64,000 nucleotides of DNA from Streptomyces narbonensis (GTDB lineage: Bacteria > Actinomycetota > Actinomycetes > Streptomycetales > Streptomycetaceae), in contig NZ_BMSF01000003.1 of assembly GCF_014649015.1 (NCBI RefSeq), positions 186,001 through 250,000 of the forward strand. Direction: 5' to 3'. The translations under genes and the position numbers were made by a program. Shown here in pieces: positions 1 through 7,220 of the stretch (its first letter is position 1; every line of letters begins with the position of its first letter). The notes under the pieces are model-generated. The model saw only the letters and a program-made list of their open reading frames with translations, did no database searches and had not been told where the DNA came from.

Positions 1-433
1 GGAGCAGGAGCACTCCGCCGGGCGGCAGCGTCACGTACGGGCTGCGGGTCGCCCGGTCCGTGGCCGGATCCCACAGGTCGGGCAGCACGCGTCCGGTGCC
101 GCCGGGTTCCAGCGGGGCGAAGACCTCGCGCCAGAGCGCCCCGACGTCGGTCCACCCGTCGTAGTACGCGTCGGGGTCCCGTTTCCCGTACTCGTACCGG
201 AGGGAGGCCGGCCGCAGGAAGCCGCCGGTCCCGGCCACATGGACGGCTCTGCCGCGCGCCCGGAGCGCCTCGGCCAGGAGCCCGGCGAGCTCGCCGCCCG
301 GGGCGGCGGGCGGCCCGTCGATGCCGACCTTGAGCCATGGCCCGCCGTCGCCGGGCGTGGCCGCGTCAAGGTGCGCGGCGAGCGTGCCGGCCAGCCGTTC
401 CCAGGTGATCGCCTCGTATCGCATCCCACTCAT
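1..433 (-). CDS. Uridine kinase-like protein, 3' part cut by window edge
   Basis: The reading frame is open from an ATG at 433 to the left edge, so only the N-terminal ~144 residues are seen. An AAGGGG ribosome site lies just upstream; a second in-frame ATG sits three codons in. The protein has an early strand plus loop GIDGPPAAPGG, then FLRPASLRYEYGKRDPDAYY and a GTGRVLPDLWDPATDRATR segment. I recall these features from actinobacterial proteins annotated as uridine kinase or P-loop nucleoside kinases. The loop where a Walker A GKS/T would sit lacks the lysine, so kinase activity is uncertain. It is divergent from the SDR gene at 521. Confidence 0.7.
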   Translation of the reverse strand, partial: MSGMRYEAITWERLAGTLAAHLDAATPGDGGPWLKVGIDGPPAAPGGELAGLLAEALRARGRAVHVAGTGGFLRPASLRYEYGKRDPDAYYDGWTDVGALWREVFAPLEPGGTGRVLPDLWDPATDRATRSPYVTLPPGGVLLL

Positions 434-520
434 CCTGCCCGCCCCTTCCCGCGTCCCGGCACATTCCGCGTCGTCACGGCTTGACCTTGTCACTGGCGTC
501 ACTGTTCGACCATCGGATTC

Positions 521-1273
521 ATGGACACCACCTCACCCACCAGGGTCGTCGTCGTCACCGGCGCGGGCACCGGCATCGGCCGGGCCACGGCGCGCGCCTT
601 CGCCGGACAGGGGGCGACGGTCGTCGCCGTCGGTCGCAGGAAGGAGCCGCTGCGGGAGACCGCCGAGGGGCACCCCGGGATCCACCGGTTGGTCGCGGAC
701 GTGACGGCGGAAGGAGCCGCCGAGCAGATCGTCGATGCGACCGTGACCGCCCATGGCGGCCTCGACGTCCTCGTCAACAACGCCGGGATCTCCTCGGGCG
801 GCCCGCTCGGCACCCTCGACCGCTCCGTGATCGCCCCGCTCCTGGAGACGAACCTCGTCGCCCCCGTCCTCCTCACCCAGGCCGCCGTCCCCGCGCTCAA
901 GGAGTCCCGGGGCGTGGTGGTGAACGTGTCGACGACGATCGGGCAGCGCGGCTGGCCCGCCAACTCCGTCTACCCGGCAACCAAGAGCGCCCTGGAGACC
1001 CTGACCCGGTGCTGGGCGCTGGAGCTCGCGCCCGCCGGAGTCCGTGTGGTGGCCGTCGCCCCCGGCGCGATCGACACCCCGATCGCCGACCACACGGGCC
1101 TCTCCCCCGAGCGGCTGGAGGCGCTGCGGGCGTGGCAGCTCGCGCACACCCCGCTGGGTCGCCTCGGCAGGCCCGAGGAGGTGGCCCGGGTGATCACCTC
1201 GCTCGCCGCGCCGGACGCCGGATTCCTGACCGGCGCCGTCGTGCCCGTCGACGGGGGCGCGCTGGTCACGTGA
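521..1273 (+). CDS. SDR family NAD(P)-dependent oxidoreductase
   Basis: This is a 250-residue classical short-chain dehydrogenase/reductase. It has the nucleotide-binding TGAGTGIG motif at residues 13-20, NNAG near 86-89, a catalytic serine near 137 and the YPATK catalytic Tyr/Lys at 151-155. It ends with the usual GAVVPVDGGA loop. Length and motifs are those of an active cytosolic enzyme reducing or oxidising a carbonyl/alcohol, but the substrate cannot be read from sequence. It lies directly upstream of, and may be co-transcribed with, a MerR regulator. A direct repeat GTCACTG at 489-495 and 498-504 lies in the promoter region. Confidence 0.92.
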   Translation: MDTTSPTRVVVVTGAGTGIGRATARAFAGQGATVVAVGRRKEPLRETAEGHPGIHRLVADVTAEGAAEQIVDATVTAHGGLDVLVNNAGISSGGPLGTLDRSVIAPLLETNLVAPVLLTQAAVPALKESRGVVVNVSTTIGQRGWPANSVYPATKSALETLTRCWALELAPAGVRVVAVAPGAIDTPIADHTGLSPERLEALRAWQLAHTPLGRLGRPEEVARVITSLAAPDAGFLTGAVVPVDGGALVT

Positions 1274-1299
1274 TACGACTGCGGGCGGAGGTGGCGCCC

Positions 1300-1740
1300 T
1301 TGCGCATCGGTGAACTGGCCCGGCGGACAGGGGTGTCGCCGCGCGCGCTGCGCCACTACGAGCAGGCGGGACTGATCGCGTCGACCCGGGCGGACAACGG
1401 ATACCGGGTGTACGGGGAAGGCGCTGTCGCGCGCGTGTCGAACATCCGGCACCTGCTGGCCGCCGGGCTCACGCTCGACGACGTGTCCGCGTTCCGCTCG
1501 TGCCTCGACGGGGACATCGCGTCGGCCGCGCCCTCCGCCCGCGGGCTGGAGATCGCCCGCGAGCGGCTGGCCGTCCTCGACGCGCGGATCGCGGCGCAGA
1601 CGGAGGCCCGGAACCGGCTCGCGGCGGCCCTGGCGGAGTCGTATCCCGAGGTGTCAGCCACCCAGGGCGGCGCCCCCTCGGGCAGCGGGCAGGTCACACA
1701 CAGGACGACGGGGTCGGTGCCGAGGTCGCGCCCGATGTGA
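1300..1740 (+). CDS. MerR family transcriptional regulator
   Basis: The N-terminus LRIGELARRTGVSPRALRHYEQAGLI followed by NGYRVY is the winged-helix DNA-binding domain of MerR regulators. The C-terminal ~60 residues form a helical dimerisation segment, with no obvious metal-binding cysteines. I chose the TTG at 1300 because it gives the canonical M-R-I-G-E-L start and has GGAGG about nine bases upstream. GTG codons at 1270 (overlapping the SDR stop as GTGA) and at 1291 are alternatives. It probably senses a small molecule and controls the preceding SDR gene (inference). Its 3' end overlaps the convergent HxlR gene by 47 bp. Confidence 0.88.
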   Translation: MRIGELARRTGVSPRALRHYEQAGLIASTRADNGYRVYGEGAVARVSNIRHLLAAGLTLDDVSAFRSCLDGDIASAAPSARGLEIARERLAVLDARIAAQTEARNRLAAALAESYPEVSATQGGAPSGSGQVTHRTTGSVPRSRPM

Positions 1741-2341
1741 CGACGGCGCGCCCCGACTCGACCGCCGCCGCGAGCGTCAACTCGCCTTCCGCGAGGGCCC
1801 GGCAGGTCGCCGCGTCGGTCCGCAGCAGGGCGTCGGGGCCGTCGGCCGCACCGTCGCCGTACCCCACGGCGCCGTCACCGTCACCGCCGATCCGCACATG
1901 GAACTCCCCCTCGTCCAGGCTCACCTGGACGACCCCGGGGCCCAGCTCCGCGAGCGGTCCGAGGAGCGGGATCGCGTACCAGTGCGCGCGGACGGCGTCG
2001 GTCGGCCGCGGCTCGCCCAGGTCGGGTGCCCCCCACGCGGCGAGCGCACGCAGGACGGGCAGCAGGTCCCGGCCGCGCGGGGTGAGTTCGTACACGGACG
2101 CAGCGGCGGGCGGGGGCAGTCGGCGGCGGGTGACGAGCTCGGCGCCCTCCATGTCCTTGAGCCGCCCGGCGAGCATGTCCGTGCTGACGCCCGGAAGGTC
2201 GGCGTGGAGGTCGGTGTAGCGGCGCGGCCCGGCGAGGAGTTCGCGAACGACGAGCAGGGTCCAGCGGTCGCCGACGAGGTCGAGGGCGCGCGCTGCGGCG
2301 CAGTGCTGGTCGTAGCTGCGGCGGCGTGGCTGACGTGGCAT
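1694..2341 (-). CDS. HxlR family winged-helix regulator with C-terminal SCP2-like extension
   Basis: After a basic N-terminus the protein shows the HxlR signature: HCAAARALDLVGDRWTLLVVRELL, then RRYTDLHADLPGVSTDMLAGRL and the wing with YELTPRGRDLLPVL. The last ~100 residues are a separate acidic domain (EGEFHVRIGG, a GDGDG run, then DALLRTDAATCRALAEGEL) resembling the SCP2-like ligand domain found in some HxlR proteins. Start ATG 2341 was chosen over upstream in-frame ATGs because it precedes the conserved region by a few residues and leaves a divergent intergenic region with the aminotransferase. It likely autoregulates via the CCAAG repeats at 2373-2398. Confidence 0.88.
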   Translation of the reverse strand: MPRQPRRRSYDQHCAAARALDLVGDRWTLLVVRELLAGPRRYTDLHADLPGVSTDMLAGRLKDMEGAELVTRRRLPPPAAASVYELTPRGRDLLPVLRALAAWGAPDLGEPRPTDAVRAHWYAIPLLGPLAELGPGVVQVSLDEGEFHVRIGGDGDGAVGYGDGAADGPDALLRTDAATCRALAEGELTLAAAVESGRAVVTSGATSAPTPSSCV

Positions 2342-2372
2342 GCGACGCAGTCTAGACATGTTGTTGGACTTT

Positions 2373-2398
2373 CCAAGCTCGAACTTGGTAAAACCAAG
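2373..2398. promoter_or_regulatory. Candidate HxlR operator: three alternating CCAAG/CTTGG half-sites
   Basis: CCAAG at 2373, CTTGG at 2384 and CCAAG at 2394 lie 11 and 10 bases apart, about one helical turn each. The first pair is a 16-bp near-palindrome (CCAAGCTCGAACTTGG, one mismatched pair). They lie between the divergent HxlR (start 2341) and aminotransferase (start 2433) genes in a relatively AT-rich patch. Operator function is inferred. Confidence 0.5.
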
Positions 2399-2432
2399 CA
2401 ACACTGATTCCGGGGACCTGGGGAGGTCGGGC

Positions 2433-3644
2433 ATGGAGTTCCGGCAGTCGAGCAAGCTGAGCGAGGTCTGCTACGAGATCCGCGGTCCGGTGATCGAGCA
2501 CGCCAACGCGCTGGAGGAGGCGGGCCACAGCGTGCTGCGCCTCAACACCGGCAACCCCGCGCTCTTCGGCTTCGAGGCGCCCGAGGAGATCGTCCAGGAC
2601 ATGATCCGGATGCTCCCCAAGGCCCACGGCTACACGGACTCCCGCGGCATCCTCTCGGCCCGCCGCGCCGTCGCCCAGCGCTACCAGGCCATGGGTCTGC
2701 CCGAGGTCGACGTCGACGACGTCTTCCTCGGCAACGGCGTGTCGGAACTGGTCTCCATGGCCGTCCAGGCCCTCCTGGAGGACGGCGACGAAGTCCTGAT
2801 CCCCGCCCCCGACTTCCCCCTCTGGACGGCGGTCACCACCCTCGCCGGCGGCAAGGCCGTGCACTACCTGTGCGACGAGTCGGCCGACTGGTACCCGGAC
2901 CTCGACGACATGGCGTCGAAGATCACCGACCGGACCCGGGCCGTCGTCATCATCAACCCCAACAACCCCACCGGTGCGGTCTACCCGAAGGAGATCGTCG
3001 AGGGAATCCTCGATCTCGCCCGCCGCCACGGCCTGATGGTCTTCGCCGACGAGATCTACGACCAGATCGTCTACGACGAAGCCGTCCACTACCCGGCCGC
3101 CTCCCTCGCCCCGGACCTGGTCGTCATGACCTTCGGCGGGCTCTCGAAGACGTACCGGGTGGCGGGTTTCCGCTCCGGCTGGCTGGTCGTCAGCGGCCCG
3201 AAGCAGCATGCCAGGAGCTACCTGGAGGGCCTCACCATGCTGGCCTCCATGCGCCTCTGCCCCAACGCCCCCGCCCAGTACGCCATCCAGGCCGCACTCG
3301 GCGGCCGGCAGTCGATCCACGAGCTCACCGCCCCCGGCGGCCGACTGCGCGAACAGCGCGACCGGGCCTGGGAGAAGCTCAACGAGATCCCCGGCGTCTC
3401 CTGCGTGAAACCGAAGGGCGCGCTGTACGCCTTCCCGCGCCTCGACCCCGCCGTGCACAAGATCCACGACGACGAGAAGTTCGTCCTCGACCTGCTGCTC
3501 CGGGAGAAGATCCAGGTCGTCCAGGGAACGGGCTTCAACTGGCCGCGCCCGGACCACTTCCGCATCCTGACCCTGCCGTACGCCGACGACCTCGACGCCG
3601 CCATCAGCCGCATCGGACGCTTCCTGAGCAGCTACCGCCAGTGA
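2433..3644 (+). CDS. PLP-dependent aminotransferase (alanine/aspartate type, class I)
   Basis: This is a 403-residue fold-type I aminotransferase. It carries the GNGVSE cofactor loop near 100-105, PNNPTG near 176-181 and FADEIYD near 204-210. The Schiff-base lysine is K239 in GGLSKTYRVAGFRSGW, which also carries the arginine-containing substrate loop. The opening MEFRQSSKLSEVCYEIRG is what I associate with AlaA-type glutamate-pyruvate aminotransferases, so conversion of alanine/pyruvate with glutamate/2-oxoglutarate is likely; other amino acids are possible. Start ATG 2433 has GGGAGG upstream; the frame is open further upstream into the divergent promoter region. Confidence 0.9.
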   Translation: MEFRQSSKLSEVCYEIRGPVIEHANALEEAGHSVLRLNTGNPALFGFEAPEEIVQDMIRMLPKAHGYTDSRGILSARRAVAQRYQAMGLPEVDVDDVFLGNGVSELVSMAVQALLEDGDEVLIPAPDFPLWTAVTTLAGGKAVHYLCDESADWYPDLDDMASKITDRTRAVVIINPNNPTGAVYPKEIVEGILDLARRHGLMVFADEIYDQIVYDEAVHYPAASLAPDLVVMTFGGLSKTYRVAGFRSGWLVVSGPKQHARSYLEGLTMLASMRLCPNAPAQYAIQAALGGRQSIHELTAPGGRLREQRDRAWEKLNEIPGVSCVKPKGALYAFPRLDPAVHKIHDDEKFVLDLLLREKIQVVQGTGFNWPRPDHFRILTLPYADDLDAAISRIGRFLSSYRQ

Positions 3645-3675
3645 CGTCACGCCCCCCGGCTGTCATGATCTGAGG

Positions 3676-3694
3676 GTCCGAAGGATCTTCGGAC
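3676..3694 (+). terminator. Hairpin downstream of the aminotransferase gene
   Basis: GTCCGAAG-GAT-CTTCGGAC gives a perfect 8-bp stem 30 bases after the aminotransferase stop. A second perfect 8-bp stem with 5-nt loop (CCGGCCGA/TCGGCCGG) lies at 3708-3728, just before the next gene. Neither is followed by a T-run, which is common for actinobacterial terminators. Confidence 0.45.
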
Positions 3695-3752
3695 GCGGAC
3701 GAGCGAACCGGCCGAGGGCTTCGGCCGGGGAAACGGGGAGGGCCGGCCGGTC

Positions 3753-4211
3753 ATGGATGTGGCGCTGATAGCCGTGATGGGAACCCTGCTGGGCGTGGTG
3801 GCCACGCACTGGTTCCAGGGCCGGGCCACGGAGCGGACGGCCGCGCTCGCCCGGAACGAGCAATTGCGCCAGGAGCGGATCGAGACGTACAGCGCCTTCG
3901 CGGGCGCGGTCGTCGACTACCGGCACAGCCAGAACGACCGCTGGTTCCGGGCGTTCATGAAGCCCGGATCGAAGGAGGCGGAGGAGTCCCGACACGCCTC
4001 CTACCGACAGCGCACCGCCGCCCGGCAAGCCCTCTTCCGCGTCCAGTTGGTCTGCGACGACCCCGAGACCCGACGGCTCGCCGAGGCGGCCTTCGTGGAG
4101 TCCCACTGCATGCACGACGCGATCGACGAGGCGGATCGCGCCCGCCGTTCGGAGAGGGCGAAGGAGTCGCTCGCCACGTTCATCGCCGCCGCCGCGCCCG
4201 GCGTCCGCTGA
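3753..4211 (+). CDS. Hypothetical membrane-anchored protein
   Basis: This 152-residue protein was not recognised as a named family. Residues 1-20 (MDVALIAVMGTLLGVVATHW) form one hydrophobic segment, suggesting an N-terminal membrane anchor. The remainder is charged and helical, with many Arg/Glu residues (ARNEQLRQERIETYSAFAGAVVDY). This is the layout of small Streptomyces proteins with one transmembrane helix and a cytosolic helical bundle. Fourteen bases separate it from the DUF2293 gene, so the two are probably co-transcribed. Confidence 0.75.
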   Translation: MDVALIAVMGTLLGVVATHWFQGRATERTAALARNEQLRQERIETYSAFAGAVVDYRHSQNDRWFRAFMKPGSKEAEESRHASYRQRTAARQALFRVQLVCDDPETRRLAEAAFVESHCMHDAIDEADRARRSERAKESLATFIAAAAPGVR

Positions 4212-4224
4212 GAGGAGGCCGGAC

Positions 4225-4914
4225 GTGGACCTCGTCGCACCCGTCGTCGTGGAGCCGCTGCGGCGCCGCCGCTGCTCCGAGTGCCTCCGGGGACCGCTGG
4301 AGCGGATGGTCGTCGAGTTCAACGCACTCGTCTGCCTGGACTGCGCCGACCTGGGCCATCTCGTGTTCCTGCGCCGGGGGGACACGGCGCTCACCCGGCG
4401 CGCAAGGGAGGGCAGCACCCTCTGGGCGGTGGTGGTACGGCACAACAGGCGCCGTACACGGTACGAGCGTCAGGGCCTGCTCGTCGAAGAGGCGGCCCTG
4501 GCACGGGCGGAGGCGGCCTGCCTGGCGGACGCGGAGGCGCGGGCCAGACGACGGGCCCGGGACGCGGCGCGGCGGGCGGCGGGCGACGTCGAGATCACCG
4601 CGACCCTGCGGGCCGAGATCCTCCGCCTGTTCCCGTCCTGCCCGGGGGACCGGGCCACCGAGATCTCCGAGCACGCTTCGGCGAAGGGCAGCGGGCGCGT
4701 GGGGCGGACGGCCGCGGGCCGTTCGCTCGACCGGGGCGCCGTCACCGCCGCCGTACGGGCCTCCGTACGGCATGTCGACACGCCGTACGACAGCCTGCTG
4801 ATGCGGGGTGTTCCCCGGCACCAGGCCCGGACGAGAGTCGCTCCCGCCATCGAGACGGTGCTCCGGGCCTGGCGCCACGGCGCCGAGGACACGCGCGGCC
4901 CGGGACGCGGCTGA
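4225..4914 (+). CDS. DUF2293 domain-containing protein
   Basis: This 229-residue protein starts at a GTG preceded by a strong GAGGAGG site. The N-terminal ~60 residues contain two CxxC pairs (CSECLRG and CLDCADL) spaced like a zinc ribbon. A long Ala/Arg/Glu-rich helix follows, and residues ~140-220 contain RHVDTPYDSLLMRGVPRHQARTRV, characteristic of the DUF2293 family. Molecular function of the family is unknown to me; the zinc-ribbon plus basic C-terminal domain would fit nucleic-acid binding (inference). Confidence 0.85.
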   Translation: MDLVAPVVVEPLRRRRCSECLRGPLERMVVEFNALVCLDCADLGHLVFLRRGDTALTRRAREGSTLWAVVVRHNRRRTRYERQGLLVEEAALARAEAACLADAEARARRRARDAARRAAGDVEITATLRAEILRLFPSCPGDRATEISEHASAKGSGRVGRTAAGRSLDRGAVTAAVRASVRHVDTPYDSLLMRGVPRHQARTRVAPAIETVLRAWRHGAEDTRGPGRG

Positions 4915-4963
4915 CGGCTCGGGTGTCAGCGCGCGTCGGTCGGGGCGCGAAAGACGGACCTGG

Positions 4964-4992
4964 GGTCCGGTCCCCGGCGCGGGGACGGGACC
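4964..4992. terminator. Hairpin between convergent genes
   Basis: GGTCC-GG-TCCCC-GGCGC-GGGGA-CG-GGACC folds into two stacked 5-bp stems with an internal loop. It lies between the DUF2293 stop (4914) and the chaplin stop (4994), a natural place for a bidirectional terminator. Confidence 0.5.
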
Positions 4993-4993
4993 G

Positions 4994-5803
4994 TCAGGCC
5001 TGGTCCCCGGCGCGGCGGGCGCGGCGGTACATCAGGGCGCCGCCGAGCAGCAGCGCGGCGCTCCCCGCGGCCGCGTAGCCGACGGTTTCCGAGCCCGTGG
5101 CGGCCAGCGCGACCGAGTCGGACTCGGTCTGCGGCGCGTGGGCCGGAGCGGGGACGGGCGCGGGGGCGGGCTTCTCGGTCTCCTCGGTGCTCGGAACCGG
5201 CACGTTCCTGACGGGGGTCTGCGGGCGCGGCGTCGGCTTCTCGATCGGCTGGGCCGGCTTGCCGGGGCCGTTGACCGAGGTGTTGCCGACGGACGGGTTG
5301 CCGATGCCCACGACGTTGACCGAGTTCCCGCTGACGTTCACGGGGAGGTCGATCGGGAGCTGGAGGCCGTTGCCGGAGAGGATGCCGGGGGAACCCTCGG
5401 TGTGGGTCTCGGCGGTGGCGCCACCGCCGTTGGAGGAGCCGCCCCCTGCGGAGCCGCCCTCGTGGCCACCGCCCTGCTCGCCGCCGCGCGGGGTGCCGGG
5501 CAGGTCCTTGTGCGACCCGCCCCTGTCCTCCTCGCCGTAGCCACCCGGCTCGGGCGCGGCCGACTTGTTGGCACAGCTGTTGCCGGCCGCCGGGTTGAGC
5601 AGCCCGATGACGTTGACCGTGTTGCCGCAGACGTTGACCGGCACGTGGACGGGCAGCTGCACCGTGTTGCCGGAGATCACTCCCGGCGAACCGACCGCGG
5701 CGCCCTCGGCACCGGCGTCCGCATGGGCGGCGCCCGCCGAGAGCGCGAGCGCCCCACCCGTGACCATCAGTGTGGCCAGACCACTTCGGCGCATCTGCCT
5801 CAT
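4994..5803 (-). CDS. Long chaplin with sortase sorting signal
   Basis: This is a secreted, cell-wall-anchored hydrophobic protein of the long-chaplin class that helps coat aerial hyphae. Residues 1-~30 form a signal peptide (LATLMVTGGALALSAGAAHA). Two chaplin domains follow: GSPGVISGNTVQLPVHVPVN... and GSPGILSGNGLQLPIDLPVN.... They are joined by a Gly/Ser-rich linker and then a Pro/Ala/Glu wall-spanning segment. The C-terminus has LAATG, a hydrophobic helix and RRARR, a sortase signal of the LAXTG class. Domain 1 has the two conserved cysteines; domain 2 has serines at both positions. I chose the ATG with AGGAAG upstream; an ATG at 5836 is also in frame. Confidence 0.93.
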   Translation of the reverse strand: MRQMRRSGLATLMVTGGALALSAGAAHADAGAEGAAVGSPGVISGNTVQLPVHVPVNVCGNTVNVIGLLNPAAGNSCANKSAAPEPGGYGEEDRGGSHKDLPGTPRGGEQGGGHEGGSAGGGSSNGGGATAETHTEGSPGILSGNGLQLPIDLPVNVSGNSVNVVGIGNPSVGNTSVNGPGKPAQPIEKPTPRPQTPVRNVPVPSTEETEKPAPAPVPAPAHAPQTESDSVALAATGSETVGYAAAGSAALLLGGALMYRRARRAGDQA

Positions 5804-5828
5804 GGCTTCCTGCCTTCCGGAGGTGTAA

Positions 5829-5844
5829 ACGGGCAAGTGCCCGT
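5829..5844 (-). promoter_or_regulatory. Small hairpin in the chaplin 5' region
   Basis: ACGGGCA-AG-TGCCCGT forms a perfect 7-bp inverted repeat 26 bases upstream of the chosen chaplin start. It could be an operator or an mRNA leader hairpin; no matching promoter boxes were recognised. Confidence 0.3.
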
Positions 5845-5918
5845 ACCGGAATCAACGCGACAAACACGGGTGCCGGATCCGGCCGTTGGCGTGATTCACT
5901 CCTTCGAGTGGGGTGCCT

Positions 5919-5945
5919 GGGGCGCCGTTCGAGTGTCGGCGCCCC
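5919..5945 (-). terminator. Terminator hairpin of the helicase-SWIM operon
   Basis: GGGGCGCCG and CGGCGCCCC form a perfect 9-bp stem with a 9-nt loop, beginning seven bases after the SWIM gene stop on the minus strand. Confidence 0.65.
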
Positions 5946-5951
5946 TTCCCG

Positions 5952-7220
5952 TCACCCTCCCAGCAGGTCGGTGAGGGCGCCTACCGGGTCCGGATCGGGC
6001 TCGCCGCGCGGCCACCAGTCCTCGCGGCCCGCGTCCGACTCGTAGCCGTACCAGAGGCCGTCCCGGCCCAGTCTGAGCTGGAGGGATTCCGTCGAGAGCC
6101 GGTTGCGCCAGGGCCGGAAGGCGGGGAAGTCGGCGGCCAGCAGCGCGGGTCGGGCCCGGTCGAACGGACCGGCCGGCGGATCCCAGGGCTCCTCCAGGAC
6201 GGCGAGTCCGGCGGAGCCGCCCTGCCGCCAGGCGGCGACGGCACGGGCCAGGTCCGTGGGGGTGCGGTCCAAGGCGTAGGCCAGGTCGCGGTAGAGGGCG
6301 CGGGTCGAGGCGGTGAGCCCGGACCCGGGGTGCGCGGCGGCGAGCCGGACCGCGTCCTGCCAGGGGGTGAGTGCGGCGACCGGGTCGTGTCCGGTGGCGA
6401 GGAAGGCGTGGGCGCGGACCGCGGCCTCGCTCGCGAGGAGGTCGAGGGCGAGCGGATCGGGGGCCTCGGGATCGGGCGGGAAGACGGCCGGGCGGCCCGG
6501 GCGGGCGGGAAGCGCCAACGGCCGGGGCAGCGGCAGGAGTCCGGCCGCCGTCGCGGCGAGCGCGGCGCGTGCGGGGACCGTCGGCATCGGCGGCGCCGCG
6601 GCGGTCGTCTCGGCGGCGGACCGGGCGGCGTTGCGCCGGGTGAGTTCGGCGAGCAGCTCCTGCTCGCCGCGGCCGCGCATCAGGAAAAGGACGAACGGGT
6701 CCTCGTCGAGGAGTCTCGCCGCCTGGTAGCAGAGCGCGGCGGCGTGCTTGCAGGGGTAACCGTCGTCCGGGCAGGAGCAGTCGGGGACGAGGTCCCCCGG
6801 CGCGGGCAGCAGGCCGGTGACGGCCTCCAGGGCGTGTGGCACGTCCTTGTCGAGGAGGGCGGCGATGTGATCGGGGCGGGCGGTGGCCTCGTCGAGGAAC
6901 CGCTCCCAGCCGTCGTCGCCGAGGGTCCGCATCCTGATCTCGGTGCGGTACGGCCGGGTGCGGCTGCCGTGGACGTAGGCGACGACCCGGCCGGGGGTGA
7001 CGGTGATCGCGTCGACGTGGCCTCGCCCGGCGTACGCCTTCCCGCGCGCGAGGCGCGCCGGGTCCAGGGCGGCGCCCTCCAGCGCCTCGACCCAGGCGTT
7101 CCCCCACCAGGTGGCGGCGAACCGCCCGTCGGGCGCGTCGCGGGGCGCGACCTGCGGGAAACTGCGGCGGCGGTCGTCGTGTCGGGGCAGGGCCCCGCGG
7201 GCGGAGCGCGGGTGGTTCAC
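5952..7220 (-). CDS. SWIM zinc finger family protein
   Basis: This 422-residue protein has the SWIM zinc-binding pattern CxCx(n)CxH as CSCPDDGYPCKHAAALCY around residue 155. A WWGNAWVEALEG segment precedes it, and an Ala/Pro-rich helical C-terminal region ends in an acidic, Trp-containing tail. SWIM fingers bind DNA or proteins and in actinobacteria often accompany SNF2 helicases. Here the ATG overlaps the upstream helicase stop by four bases (ATGA), so the two are translationally coupled and probably act as one complex in DNA or RNA metabolism (inference). Confidence 0.92.
   Translation of the reverse strand: MNHPRSARGALPRHDDRRRSFPQVAPRDAPDGRFAATWWGNAWVEALEGAALDPARLARGKAYAGRGHVDAITVTPGRVVAYVHGSRTRPYRTEIRMRTLGDDGWERFLDEATARPDHIAALLDKDVPHALEAVTGLLPAPGDLVPDCSCPDDGYPCKHAAALCYQAARLLDEDPFVLFLMRGRGEQELLAELTRRNAARSAAETTAAAPPMPTVPARAALAATAAGLLPLPRPLALPARPGRPAVFPPDPEAPDPLALDLLASEAAVRAHAFLATGHDPVAALTPWQDAVRLAAAHPGSGLTASTRALYRDLAYALDRTPTDLARAVAAWRQGGSAGLAVLEEPWDPPAGPFDRARPALLAADFPAFRPWRNRLSTESLQLRLGRDGLWYGYESDAGREDWWPRGEPDPDPVGALTDLLGG

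Noticed and set aside
31..429. Open minus-strand frame within the first 430 bases
   Set aside because: It is the wrong frame; the frame starting at 433 gives the recognisable uridine-kinase-like protein.
481..1260. Long plus-strand frame running into the MerR gene
   Set aside because: The first two-thirds are an Arg/Gly/Pro-rich shadow of the SDR gene; only the part after about 1270 is real.
4926..5974. Large overlapping frames on both strands across the chaplin gene
   Set aside because: They are Arg/Gly/Ala-rich shadows; the chaplin frame has signal peptide, domains and sorting signal.
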